Program-made: the position numbers and the translations under genes
Shown here: one piece after another, positions 35,434 to 44,215 of the stretch
Layout: each line of letters opens with the position of its first letter
Numbering within the stretch: position 1 is the stretch's first letter
The notes under the pieces: generated by a model
The model's database searches: none
Told to the model about the DNA's origin: nothing
Seen by the model: the letters and a program-made list of their open reading frames with translations, nothing else
DNA from: Paenalicyclobacillus mengziensis
Lineage (GTDB): Bacteria; Bacillota; Bacilli; Alicyclobacillales; Alicyclobacillaceae
Length of the DNA: 64,000 nt
NCBI RefSeq assembly: GCF_017298635.1
Contig: NZ_CP071182.1
Span: forward strand, 3,262,001-3,326,000
Direction of reading: 5' to 3'

Positions 35434-36495
35434 TCAACTGAGCCCCTTCAGCATAAAGAACCCAACAGCCATAACAAGATAGGCCCCCAGTGCAAGAGCC
35501 CCTTCTAGCCAGTTGGACTCGCCGTCAAGCATCAAAACAACCACCAGCAGGACTGCCGCGCCCATACTGACGAGTTCCGTCCACGAAAACACCAAAAACA
35601 TGGGCTGTCCAATCGCATAACTGACAAGCAAAAGCACCGGTGCCACAAACATGGCTACTTGCAGTGTACTGCCGACGGCAATTTCTGTTGACAATTCCAT
35701 TTTGTTTTTCCACGCCATCCACACCGCTGAGGCATGCTCGGCCGCGTTGCCAACAATGGCTACAACAATCACGCCCATGAACACTTCGCTCCAGCCAAGT
35801 CTTGCTCCCACTACCTTGACTGCACCCACGAGCCACTCACTTTCCAGTGCAACAAAGACCGTTGTAATCACCAGCGAAACAATGGCTACCCACAGTTGCA
35901 ATGGTGCGGTCTCATCTCCGTCTTTTGGGTCATGCACCGACTCAAACAAATACCTGTGTGTGTACAGCGAAAAAAACAAACCTAACAAATACAAAACCAA
36001 AGCGACGACGGCTGCGACTGTAGAGAGAACGCCAGCGACAGCAGCATCGGTGGCGGAAAAAGCTGCCGGAAGGATGAAAGTTATGCCGATACTCAGCCAG
36101 AGCATGGCCGACTGACTGCGGGCCGCCTTGACGTTAAAGTGCTGAATCGGATGTCGGATTCCCCCAATTAGAAAGCTAATGCCAAGCACAAACAGGAGGT
36201 TTCCGATAATAGACCCTGTGATAGACGCCTTAACCAGCGTCTGCAAGCCTTCTCGCAGCGCGATAATGCCAATAATCAACTCGACCGCATTGCCAAACGT
36301 CGCAGACAACAACCCGCCAATGCGAGGTCCCGCGTAGATAGCGAGGGATTCCGTGGCCTGCCCCATCCAGCCTGCAACCGGGATGATGGCCGCACCGGTA
36401 AGAAAAAAGAAAACAACAGGCGGCAAGTGAATGGCTTCTCCGACGAAACTTACGATGAACAGGACGACGCTGAGCGGGATAAACCATTTTAGCAA
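35434..36495 (-). CDS. cax: Calcium/proton exchanger (CaCA/CAX family)
   Basis: 353 residues, about eleven membrane segments in two repeats. Each repeat has the acidic ion-binding signature: GNAVELIIGIIALREG near residue 70 and GNAAEHASAVWMAWKNKMEL near 255. Expected to extrude Ca2+ in exchange for protons. The start I choose is TTG 36495, with AGGAGG seven bases upstream; the open frame begins at another TTG (36519) that is inside the upstream region. Followed by the DUF502 gene. Confidence 0.93.
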   Translation of the reverse strand: MLKWFIPLSVVLFIVSFVGEAIHLPPVVFFFLTGAAIIPVAGWMGQATESLAIYAGPRIGGLLSATFGNAVELIIGIIALREGLQTLVKASITGSIIGNLLFVLGISFLIGGIRHPIQHFNVKAARSQSAMLWLSIGITFILPAAFSATDAAVAGVLSTVAAVVALVLYLLGLFFSLYTHRYLFESVHDPKDGDETAPLQLWVAIVSLVITTVFVALESEWLVGAVKVVGARLGWSEVFMGVIVVAIVGNAAEHASAVWMAWKNKMELSTEIAVGSTLQVAMFVAPVLLLVSYAIGQPMFLVFSWTELVSMGAAVLLVVVLMLDGESNWLEGALALGAYLVMAVGFFMLKGLS

Positions 36496-36585
36496 AGGCC
36501 AACCCTCCTGAAACAACAAGGAGCCACTCTAGTCATGGCCATACGTCAACCAAAGTATGTGCAAAAACATCCTGTTTCACCGCTA

Positions 36586-36849
36586 CTAACGTGTGAAAAG
36601 CGAATAACCCCGTTTACGCAGACTTCGAACTGCGTACCCGGACAAGAAGGCACCAGCAAGCCCAATCAAAAACAAAACCCATTCAGGAGTTGTCATGTGT
36701 CCACGTGTCTGAACCATCAAGTAAATCCCGAATACGACATATAAGCCAGGAGAGACATACCCCCTGCGAAAGACCATGTTCAGAGCCACCCCGAAGCCAA
36801 ACGTGGCGACAATGGCAAGGACGTCCAGCAGCAGCCAATACGTAAACAA
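36586..36849 (-). CDS. Small membrane protein, unknown
   Basis: 87 residues, two to three hydrophobic segments (LLLDVLAIVATFGFGVALNM; VVFGIYLMVQ; WVLFLIGLAGAFLSGYAV), short basic tail. TTG start with AGGGGGC about seven bases upstream. Between two other small membrane-protein genes on the same strand; no family recognised. Confidence 0.65.
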   Translation of the reverse strand: MFTYWLLLDVLAIVATFGFGVALNMVFRRGYVSPGLYVVFGIYLMVQTRGHMTTPEWVLFLIGLAGAFLSGYAVRSLRKRGYSLFTR

Positions 36850-36896
36850 GCTTCAAGCCCCCTAATTCCCACTAAATCAGTCCATTTGGTGCATTG

Positions 36897-37121
36897 CTAG
36901 TAGTTCTTCCATTCATCGGGGTCCTCGACCCCCGGTGACTTCATGCGTCGAATCAAACGCAGCAAGTAACGGACGCCAAGTGTAATGACACATATAAGGA
37001 CGACCGCGCCGGCAACCCATCTTGCCTGAGGCAGGTGCCAGTGTGTGTTAACCCAGCCCCCAACGGTCCATGCCCCGATGGCAAACGCAGCAAACATCCA
37101 GTCCGGAAGCGAGTGGTTCAT
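36897..37121 (-). CDS. Small membrane protein, unknown
   Basis: 74 residues with two membrane helices (WMFAAFAIGAWTVGGWVNTH and VAGAVVLICVITLGVRYLL) and an acidic C-terminus PGVEDPDEWKNY. ATG with GGAGGG five bases upstream. Precedes the gene at 36849 by 47 bases and probably shares its transcript. Confidence 0.7.
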   Translation of the reverse strand: MNHSLPDWMFAAFAIGAWTVGGWVNTHWHLPQARWVAGAVVLICVITLGVRYLLRLIRRMKSPGVEDPDEWKNY

Positions 37122-37409
37122 CTTATCCCTCCAGTTCCCTATCCGTACTGAAACTTATCTGTTCTTAAAGTGACGGAGACATATTCGCTTCATTATATCA
37201 CCGACGTCTGCGTTATATCATCCTGCACCCTGTTTCAGTTTCGCTCGCTAGACTACCCTACTCCTTAGCAGGCTTTCGATAGTCCGCTCATTTGTGTACA
37301 GTATACATGGAACGACAATTTTTTACATATTATAGCTGCTTTTCGCCAATTGGCATAACGCGGGGGCAGGACGGAACACTAAGGGGACAGCTACGGGAGT
37401 TGAAGATGA

Positions 37410-38492
37410 TTGGCAGGTCGACACGCACGGAAGCCGTCGTTTGAAAAACCGAAAAGTACCCGGCGCCGAGCCTTGTGGATTTCGTTGTTGAGCATCCTGG
37501 GAGCTCTCGTCCTCCTTGGCGGAGGGTCGTATTACTGGTTAACACGGCCACTGACGCATAATGTCAAGTACCCCGCTGTGAGTCTCCCGCGGACCAGCGC
37601 AGTGACGCACGCAAAACCTGAGGATAAGAGGCGTGAAACCGTTTTACTGATTGGCACCGACAGTCGCCCTGGCGAACCAGGCGGTAACACCGACGTACTC
37701 ATCCTTACCAGCATCGACCCACAAAACGAGCGCATCGAGATGCTTTCCATCCCTCGTGACACCAAAGTGATGTATCCGGACGGTACGTATGCCAAGGTCA
37801 ACCAGGCACTCATGCTCGGTGGACCAAATTTGACGAAATCGCTCACGACGCAACTGACAGGCCAACCGATTGACAATTATGCACTGACGCACTTCGGCGG
37901 CCTTGTGGACATCATCAACACTATCGGTGGGATTACTGTCAACGTTCCAGAGAGGATGTACTACAACACCGGTGACAAACAGTATAACATCATCAACCTT
38001 CAGAAAGGTGTCCAAACACTGAATGGTGCGCAAGCACTTGGATTTGTCCGCTTTCGGCACGATGCACTGGGTGACATCGGCCGCACCGAACGCCAACAAC
38101 AGTTTTTAAAAGCACTGTCTGGGAAGCTCTTGCAACCAGATAACATCACGAAACTACCGACCCTGATTCGAGAGTTCTGGGGAACCATGGACACGGACAT
38201 GTCCCTTCTCGACGTGTTAAAGCTTGGGGCAAATGCCGAGACATATCGGGGGTACCAGATTATCCATGAGACACTGCCGGGGTCCTTTCACAACCCAGAC
38301 CCATCCGTCAAAAATGACGAAAGCTACTGGATAGTCAATCCGCGCGAAGCGAAGTACGCCGCAACTCAGCTTTTTGAACACGGACTTGTTCAAAGGAACC
38401 CCATTCAAGACCCGACTGTCACAGAAAATTGGACGCCGCCCACGAGCACACCCCAGGGGACGAACTCGCGCCAGAGAATGACCCGGTTATAA
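37410..38492 (+). CDS. LytR-CpsA-Psr (LCP) family glycopolymer transferase
   Basis: Attaches anionic glycopolymers such as teichoic acids to peptidoglycan on the outer face of the membrane. 360 residues: basic cytoplasmic N-terminus, one membrane helix (ISLLSILGALVLLGGGSYYW, about 24-44), then the LCP domain with LLIGTDSRPGEPGGNTDVL, SIPRDTKV, NVPERM and LGFVRFRHDALGDIGRTERQQ, which contain the conserved Arg and Asp residues for phosphate and metal. Start TTG 37410 with GGGAG about ten bases upstream. Confidence 0.93.
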   Translation: MAGRHARKPSFEKPKSTRRRALWISLLSILGALVLLGGGSYYWLTRPLTHNVKYPAVSLPRTSAVTHAKPEDKRRETVLLIGTDSRPGEPGGNTDVLILTSIDPQNERIEMLSIPRDTKVMYPDGTYAKVNQALMLGGPNLTKSLTTQLTGQPIDNYALTHFGGLVDIINTIGGITVNVPERMYYNTGDKQYNIINLQKGVQTLNGAQALGFVRFRHDALGDIGRTERQQQFLKALSGKLLQPDNITKLPTLIREFWGTMDTDMSLLDVLKLGANAETYRGYQIIHETLPGSFHNPDPSVKNDESYWIVNPREAKYAATQLFEHGLVQRNPIQDPTVTENWTPPTSTPQGTNSRQRMTRL

Positions 38493-38523
38493 TCTCACGT
38501 GAACTCGTATCAACGTTCCTCTT

Positions 38524-38778
38524 TCACCACCAAAACCCATGAAAGTCTTGCATGGACCAGGCGTCCACCCATTCAGGTGACGCGGTCGGTATGGGATAGA
38601 AAGGAGCCAGTGCCGGATAGGCGGCCCAATACCAGCCGGGTTCAGTGGGTTTTCTTTCGAACCAACCGAACTCTCCATTTATACGAGGTAACATAGTGGA
38701 GGGCGGTTCCCAGGTCGTGCCGGGACGTGATTGAACCAACCAATCCCATAAGACGTCGAGGTCACCGTCGATTCCCAT
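38524..38778 (-). CDS. Hypothetical Trp-rich small protein
   Basis: 84 residues from the ATG at 38778, preceded by AAAGGAGG at nine bases. Rich in Trp and Pro (LDVLWDWLVQSRPG, FGWFERKPTEPGWYWAAYPAL, DFHGFWW). No known domain. Convergent with the LCP gene, 31 bases from its stop. Confidence 0.62.
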   Translation of the reverse strand: MGIDGDLDVLWDWLVQSRPGTTWEPPSTMLPRINGEFGWFERKPTEPGWYWAAYPALAPFYPIPTASPEWVDAWSMQDFHGFWW

Positions 38779-38850
38779 TTTACCCATCCTCCTTTGGTAA
38801 GGTGATACCGACTCTGATCCACGTTGGTCATATTGTATGTAGTCTGGCTA

Positions 38851-39366
38851 TCATGGTGTCTGTTCACCGAGAATCCAGTCAACTACACCAGTCAAACTTG
38901 TTGTCTGAAAATCAGCCTTCGTGTCCCCTTTCCCGATAAAGGCGGTTTTCAATCCAGCTTCGATTCCAGCCTCAACATCAGTTTCTCGGTCACCAACCAT
39001 AAAACTGTCCCTGAGCGAAAACAAAAGGTGTGCCTGTAGGTCAAGAATCATCCCCGGTTTCGGTTTTCGGCAGGGGCAGCCTTCATGAGGAGCGTGCGTA
39101 CAAGCAGCGATCCGGTCGATGGTCGCTCCATGCTCTGCCAGACGTCGGACCATCCGGTCATGAATCTCATCGAGTCCTTCTGAAGAAAGATAGCCCAACC
39201 CAACGCCGCCCTGATTTGTCGCGACACATACCAAAAAACCCGCTTGGTTCAAGCGGGCAATGGACTCAGCCGCGTCCGGGAACAAGATGAGCTCATCAGG
39301 ACGATTTACAGGTCTGGAGTTGTCGTTGATGACCCCATCTCTATCCAGGATAACGGCTCTTTTCAT
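38851..39366 (-). CDS. HAD-IIIA phosphatase (GmhB/HisB-N type)
   Basis: 171 residues with ILDRDGVIND (nucleophile D8, acid/base D10), VATNQGGVGLGYLS, the Zn-loop CTHAPHEGCPCRKPKPGM (Cys-x-His ... Cys-x-Cys) and MVGDRETDVEAGIEAG for Mg2+. This is the D-glycero-D-manno-heptose-1,7-bisphosphate phosphatase / histidinol-phosphate phosphatase subfamily; the true substrate is unclear. A role with hisC (33397) as missing histidinol-phosphatase is conceivable. ATG overlaps the previous stop as ATGA. Confidence 0.87.
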   Translation of the reverse strand: MKRAVILDRDGVINDNSRPVNRPDELILFPDAAESIARLNQAGFLVCVATNQGGVGLGYLSSEGLDEIHDRMVRRLAEHGATIDRIAACTHAPHEGCPCRKPKPGMILDLQAHLLFSLRDSFMVGDRETDVEAGIEAGLKTAFIGKGDTKADFQTTSLTGVVDWILGEQTP

Positions 39367-40244
39367 TGTGGAGTGCCCGCTAAACGTGCTGTCTCACGGA
39401 ATACGCCAGACATGTCAAACTCCGCCAAGTCGTTGGCAAGGGCTGCCAGATAAACCTGAGAAGCGCTACCAAGCACCGGCGTACTAGCGGATATTGTTCG
39501 TGAAAACTGGTTCATCAAGCCAAGGTCTTTGGCCATATGCTTGAGAGCAAAAGCCTGCGGATAGTCATCGCGTTCCCACATTGGAGTTTTGGCTGCCAGA
39601 ATAGGGGCCCATGTTGCCGTCTGCTGCAAGACCTCGAGCAATTTTGTGCGTCCAAGACCAGCCTTATCTGCTACCGCCATGCACTCCGACGCCGCTTCGA
39701 CAATGGCACCGAGATATGCATTCACAAGCAGTTTCATGCTCGCACCACTTCCAACGGGTCCGAGGTGAAACGCAGTTTTACCCATTGACAAAAAGAAAGG
39801 CTCCAACCGCCGATAAGTTGCTTCTGCACCGCCCACCAAGAACACCAATGTCCCGTTGGAAGCAGGGCCCACGGACCCAGAGACTGGAGCGTCCATCCAT
39901 TCGAAACCAAGATTCGCCAAGCGAAGGGCAAACTCTTTTGCTTCGTCGACCCCGATTGTACTAATGTTGACCACCACGGAACCGGGTTTCATATATTTCA
40001 CGGCAGCAGAACTGCCAAACAATACATTTTCAACTGCGGCGCCGTCCGACACCATCAGGCAAACGACGTCGGCACCTGTCACAGCATCCTCTACTGTCGT
40101 GGCTGTTTTACTTATTCCGACATCAACTGACTTTTTCGTACGATTGTATGCTGTTATGGAGAATCCCTTGTTACTAGCATTCCGAACCATCGGAGCACCC
40201 ATAGTGCCAAGCCCAATCCAAGCAAACTGTTCCACGGTCGTCAC
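39363..40244 (-). CDS. NAD(P)-dependent beta-hydroxyacid dehydrogenase
   Basis: 3-hydroxyisobutyrate/tartronate semialdehyde reductase family, 293 residues. Rossmann GLGTMGAPMVRN near residue 12, substrate loop DAPVSGSVGPASNGTL near 118 and catalytic lysine in GSGASMKLLVNAYLG (about 170). The exact substrate cannot be told. ATG overlaps the MarR stop (ATGA), and its own stop overlaps the HAD gene, so three genes form one coupled operon. Confidence 0.92.
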   Translation of the reverse strand: MTTVEQFAWIGLGTMGAPMVRNASNKGFSITAYNRTKKSVDVGISKTATTVEDAVTGADVVCLMVSDGAAVENVLFGSSAAVKYMKPGSVVVNISTIGVDEAKEFALRLANLGFEWMDAPVSGSVGPASNGTLVFLVGGAEATYRRLEPFFLSMGKTAFHLGPVGSGASMKLLVNAYLGAIVEAASECMAVADKAGLGRTKLLEVLQQTATWAPILAAKTPMWERDDYPQAFALKHMAKDLGLMNQFSRTISASTPVLGSASQVYLAALANDLAEFDMSGVFRETARLAGTPQ

Positions 40245-40690
40245 CTCTGTCCCTCAAAGTCCTTTTCTACGATGTCCACAACACGACCGATGATGCGTAC
40301 AAACTCAGTAGCATCTTTCTCGCCAAGCCGCGTGAGAATGAACTTCATTTTTTCACTTCGGTTTTTTCGAAAGCGATCGACAAGTTCTCGCCCTTGGTTG
40401 GTTATTTGGATGTGTACAACTCGACGATCGTCCTGTGACCGGGTTCGCTCCACAAGCCCGTCTTTCACGAGTTCATCACACACTTGAGTGACAGCCCCAG
40501 GGCTTAGACCGGATGCACGGGCAATATCCGATGCTTTCGCTTGTGATGAGTGAATTAGAAACCGAAGAATAAACATCTGGCTTGCCGTGAGCCCGAAATC
40601 CTTATCAACGTGCCTTGCCTTCATAATTTGCTGTAATCGAGACATGAGTTCTTCAAATGCTTCATATTGTTGGTGCATCGATGATTCCAC
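40241..40690 (-). CDS. MarR-family regulator
   Basis: 149 residues from the GTG at 40690, with AAGGAGG eight bases upstream; the open frame reaches 40732 without a better site. Winged helix with FGLTASQMFILRFL, AKASDIARASGLSPGAVTQVCDELVKDGLVERTRSQDDRRVVHIQI. First gene of the operon with the dehydrogenase, which it probably controls; no operator identified with confidence. Confidence 0.9.
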   Translation of the reverse strand: MESSMHQQYEAFEELMSRLQQIMKARHVDKDFGLTASQMFILRFLIHSSQAKASDIARASGLSPGAVTQVCDELVKDGLVERTRSQDDRRVVHIQITNQGRELVDRFRKNRSEKMKFILTRLGEKDATEFVRIIGRVVDIVEKDFEGQR

Positions 40691-40952
40691 GTGACTCACC
40701 TCCTTGTCTGCAACAAACATCCTAGGTGCCATTTTAGCAATTTAAGCATTTCTATTCCACACAGGCAGTCGAAAATCCGTCGTAACATGAAAGACTCATA
40801 TTTGTTATTACCCGAAAAATAAGATTAATCTCCCCTGTTAGACAGGGCTTCACTATTTTCGACAGTTTTGCCTCGCATATGACGCTGCAAGACCCACAAA
40901 CCGTCGAACTCTGTATTCAGAAAATGCCAATGAAAGACCTTGCGGGCAGTCT

Positions 40953-41684
40953 TCAACGACTTCGGAGCAAACTTAATTCCTCGATGGTCAATTCACGATA
41001 CGTACCAGGTGGCAGGTCCTCGTCTAGTTCCAAATTCCCCATGCGAAAGCGACGTAGATATAGCACGGTCTTTCCAACCGCCTCAAACATCCTCTTCACC
41101 TGATGAAACTTTCCTTCGTAAATCGTAATCTCCACTTCTGAAGAAACCTCTTCAACATTTAGGATGACCAATTCAGCTGGCATGCATATGTATCCGTCGT
41201 CCAGTTGAATTCTACCCGCAAACGCCCGTACATCCGCTTCAGACACACGCCCAGCCACCCGCGCATAATAACCTTTCGGAACATGCTTTCTCGGTGACAA
41301 CAATTCATGCGCTAACTGGCCGTCGTTTGTCAACAGAAGCAGACCCTCAGTGTCCTTATCAAGGCGTCCAACAGGAAACGGGTGAAACGCCTCGTCCTCT
41401 GGTTCGAGCAGCGAAACAACTGTCTGCTCGCGGCTATCCTCTGTGGCAGAAATAAGACCTGCCGGTTTGTTCATCAATAAGTAGATATACTGTCGATACA
41501 CAACTCGTTCACCATCAACCTCAAGGACATCCACATAGGGATTGACGTGACTTGCCGAGTCAAACGCGGCATTCCCATTCACAGTGATGCGTCCACGCCT
41601 GGCCATCTCCTTGATTTCTTTCCGGCTCCCAATGCCAAGATTGCCAAGTACCTTGTCCAATCTCATAGTCTTGTCGTTCCCCAT
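40953..41684 (-). CDS. Pseudouridine synthase, RsuA/RluB family
   Basis: Isomerises a uridine in rRNA to pseudouridine. 243 residues: S4 RNA-binding domain at the N-terminus (MRLDKVLGNLGIGSRKE), then FPVGRLDKDTEGLLLLTNDG with the catalytic aspartate and GKFHQVKRMFEAVG near the end. ATG at 41684 with GGGAGG eight bases upstream; the open frame to 41720 runs past it. 16S versus 23S target is not decided. Confidence 0.93.
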   Translation of the reverse strand: MGNDKTMRLDKVLGNLGIGSRKEIKEMARRGRITVNGNAAFDSASHVNPYVDVLEVDGERVVYRQYIYLLMNKPAGLISATEDSREQTVVSLLEPEDEAFHPFPVGRLDKDTEGLLLLTNDGQLAHELLSPRKHVPKGYYARVAGRVSEADVRAFAGRIQLDDGYICMPAELVILNVEEVSSEVEITIYEGKFHQVKRMFEAVGKTVLYLRRFRMGNLELDEDLPPGTYRELTIEELSLLRSR

Positions 41685-41817
41685 TGAGACATCCTCCCAA
41701 ACGCCGTCCGATTTCACCATGCTGTATTGTCACCGCAACAAACAACCTGTTCCAACAAACAACGTAGCATGATAGAGAGACATTGTACAAATGCGACATA
41801 TTGTTCTCCGTGACTTA

Positions 41818-41855
41818 CTCCCACCACCGACGCTAACGCTTAGAGATGGGGGCTT
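41818..41855 (-). repeat. IS605-type right-end hairpin
   Basis: Stem of CCACC/GGTGG type around AGCGTTAGCG, about 75 bases past the tnpB stop. In active elements this end also forms the 3' part of the guide RNA. A related hairpin forms the 3' end of hisC at 33402-33433. Confidence 0.7.
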
Positions 41856-41928
41856 CTTGGGACATACCAGCGAACGCCAGCATGATTACCAAGCTATCCC
41901 CGTTTGCCCAACGGTTCTTGATGACGGA

Positions 41929-42960
41929 TTAGGCGATACCAAGTATCCGGCAACCTTCATTTTTGATGTTGATTGCGGCGTTTTCGTCCCTGTCTAATTC
42001 GGCACCGCAATGAGAGCATGTCCAAGTCCGATCTGCCAATGTGAGTTTTTTATTCTCCTTTTGGCAGAATCGACACCGCTTGCTGGATGGGAACCATTGA
42101 TCAATCACAATAAGCTGCTTTCCTTCCTCGGCAAGCTTATATGCCAAAAAGGTTTTTAGCATCCCAAACCCATTGTCATTTGTGGACTTTGCCAAACGGA
42201 GTCCTTGTGCCATTCCTCGCATATTTAAGTCTTCTATCGCAACAGCTGTGTGGGCATTGGCTATCTGCCTTGAGAGTTTATGCAAGAAGTCTTTGCGTTG
42301 GTTGGCTACTTTTTCGTGCAGTTTGGCTACTTTAAGGCGTTGCTTTTCACGGTTCTGACTGCCTTTTTTACGTTTGGATAATTTACGTTGTGCCCTTTTC
42401 AGTTTCGCCTCTGCTTGACGATAGAATTTTGGATAATCAGCATGGTTTCCTTGGCTATCAACAAACAACGACTTGGACGAATAATCCAAACCGAACACAG
42501 TTTCTGTTGTTGGTGCTACTGGCTTAATGTGCGCTTCGTACTCAACCAATACGGAAACATAATATTTACCCGTTGGTGTTTTGCTGTCCATTAACCGAAT
42601 CGTGCCACCTTGATTGTTCGTCGTATAGGACTTCTTATCGTGATGCTTGCTTTTGAACTTCGGAAAGCCTACGGACTGATCTCGGAAGAAATTCCGATAA
42701 GCCGTCTGCAAATGGAGCTGTGCATTTGCCAGCGCCAAACTATCCACTTCTTTCAGCCATTCAAACTCTTTTTTGAAATCGGCCGGAAGTAAATATTTCT
42801 GTTGCTTCAGTGCTTCTTTGTCATCCTTGAATTGCTCATAGGTTTCCTTGCGATTCGCAAGCATTCGGTTATAGACAAAACGTACACAGCCAAACGTTTT
42901 ATTGATGAGAATTTCTTGTTCAGCACTCGGATATATTCGATATTTGAATGCTTTCTTCAT
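41929..42960 (-). CDS. tnpB: TnpB RNA-guided nuclease of the IS605 element, internally shortened
   Basis: 343 residues. N-terminal MKKAFKYRIYPSAEQEILIN, RuvC residues D in GLDYSSKSLF (about 177), E in AIEDLNMRGM (about 252) and D in DRDENAAINI (about 328), and a zinc ribbon CRFC/CSHC. All catalytic residues are present. Between TTNNQGGTIRLMD and SKTPTGKYYVSV I miss about 30 residues that TnpB proteins of this group normally have (the GRVKLPKLGWVK-like strand region), so this copy may be impaired; that comparison is from memory of the family. Confidence 0.88.
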   Translation of the reverse strand: MKKAFKYRIYPSAEQEILINKTFGCVRFVYNRMLANRKETYEQFKDDKEALKQQKYLLPADFKKEFEWLKEVDSLALANAQLHLQTAYRNFFRDQSVGFPKFKSKHHDKKSYTTNNQGGTIRLMDSKTPTGKYYVSVLVEYEAHIKPVAPTTETVFGLDYSSKSLFVDSQGNHADYPKFYRQAEAKLKRAQRKLSKRKKGSQNREKQRLKVAKLHEKVANQRKDFLHKLSRQIANAHTAVAIEDLNMRGMAQGLRLAKSTNDNGFGMLKTFLAYKLAEEGKQLIVIDQWFPSSKRCRFCQKENKKLTLADRTWTCSHCGAELDRDENAAINIKNEGCRILGIA

Positions 42961-43331
42961 ATTTTCTCACCTTGACTTTCAATATAACGTCTGACGACTT
43001 CAATCGGCGCACCGCCTGTTGTGAGCAAGCAGAAACTTCTTGACCAGAAATATTCTTTCCATAGCGATTTTCTTATGATGGGATATTCTTTTTTGATGAG
43101 ACGTGATGATGCGCTCTTATAGGCATTGATGAACTTCGACAATTCACTGTTCGGCTGTGCTTTGAACAAAATATGAACGTGATCTTTGTCGTGATTCCAT
43201 TCCTGCAATGCAACATTGTAACTCGGTGCAATATACTCGAATATTTCTTTCAGACGATTCGATATTTTATCGTCAACGACTTTTCGACGGTACTTTATCA
43301 CTAAGACGAGGTGATAGTACATCAAGAACAC
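42957..43331 (-). CDS. tnpA: TnpA Y1 transposase of the IS605 element
   Basis: 124 residues. HUH motif in KDHVHILF (about residue 50) and catalytic tyrosine in RRYIESQG (about 117). The frame opens with a GTG at 43331 reading VFLMYYHLV. Family members normally start some eight residues earlier with DNNxHS; those codons are present here (GAC AAT AAT AAT CAT TCA) but are preceded by GTG GAA TGA, so the third codon seems to have become a stop. The overlap with tnpB is four bases. Activity is uncertain. Confidence 0.9.
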   Translation of the reverse strand: MFLMYYHLVLVIKYRRKVVDDKISNRLKEIFEYIAPSYNVALQEWNHDKDHVHILFKAQPNSELSKFINAYKSASSRLIKKEYPIIRKSLWKEYFWSRSFCLLTTGGAPIEVVRRYIESQGEKI

Positions 43332-43538
43332 TGAATGATTATTATTGTCTCATTCCACATCATCACCGCCAAATACAAATATACTACTGATTATATCATG
43401 ACGATGTCTATGTTCTAAGCAATGCTTCGAAGGCAACAATTCATCTCCCACCTATAGAGGTTCGGAGACTTCCTGTCGCACCAGGTTAAATCTCCTCACC
43501 AAGTTTCAACCATACCACGTTTTAAACATGGGAACGGG

Positions 43539-43840
43539 CCGTCTCAAATGAGACGGCTGACACTTTCGAGAAACCCCCGGGAGTCTGTTGTGAACGACAG
43601 GTAGCCCGTTTCCGTTACCCTCGGCGTTACCCTACCCTCGCACGTTTGCGCCTGATGGCTTTCATGGTTAACGAGCTAAGAAAGCGTTACTCAAATTACT
43701 TGAAACTAGGTTCCGTGGAAATAACGCTTTCACAAAGCGTGATTTGTCCACGTTGGGAACTTATAGCGCGTCTAGAACTCGTTTCAGTGCTGGACCGGCT
43801 GGACTGAGGTCAATAACAATTCGACAGCGCGTTATTCTGT
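43539..43840 (+). repeat. Palindrome array B (non-coding), related to array A
   Basis: Plus-strand order: hairpin CCGTCT/AGACGG (43539-43556), TCGAGAAACCCCC (43566-43578), palindrome TTAACG/CGTTAC (43668-43690), AATAACGCTTT-cac-AAAGCGTGATT (43720-43744), ACTCGTTTC (about 43777) and CAGCGCGTTATTC (43825-43837). Array A at 22885-23339 has the same motifs in the same order on the minus strand; one 21-base stretch is identical. Confidence 0.83.
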
Positions 43841-44215
43841 CGTCAGACCGGGTTCATCGGGTTAAACCCCAACAGCGGCGACCTTCTCAGCAGCCACTTC
43901 TTAACACGAATAATCCAGTCATACCTCTTGATGGGTTACAATTTTTATGAAAACACCTAGAGGTGATAGCATGTTTCGCTCATCTGAAAGTAGCCAATCG
44001 GAGTATGAAAAGAGGCAATTTTCTTCATTTATATGGCGTAAATGTGGCGCAAAGTAACACTTATAAACGCATGAGGAACGTTGACAAAACCCCAAAATTT
44101 GGGGCTTTGTCAACAACCTGACCGTCTTACAAATGAGGCGGGTCTTCTCACTGTGGCCCGTACGTGCGGACTGTTGATAATGAATTGCAGGATTTGCGTG
44201 ATGACGGTTAGAAAA
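43841..44215. other. Intergenic region with a 35-base palindrome
   Basis: No gene I can support. At 44080-44114 is an almost perfect palindrome with arms GTTGACAAA...CCCC and GGGG...TTTGTCAAC, then a weaker GC hairpin near 44120-44144 that may be the wrbA terminator. Confidence 0.7.

Larger units (their letters stand above)
41811..43480 (-). mobile_element. IS200/IS605-family insertion sequence
   Basis: Y1 transposase tnpA followed by tnpB, both minus strand, overlapping by four bases. Right-end-like hairpin at 41818-41855 containing CGCTAACGCTTAGAG; left end is probably near a stem CTCCCACCT/AGGTTCGGAGA around 43443-43475. Ends are approximate because this family makes no target duplication. 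Confidence 0.85.
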
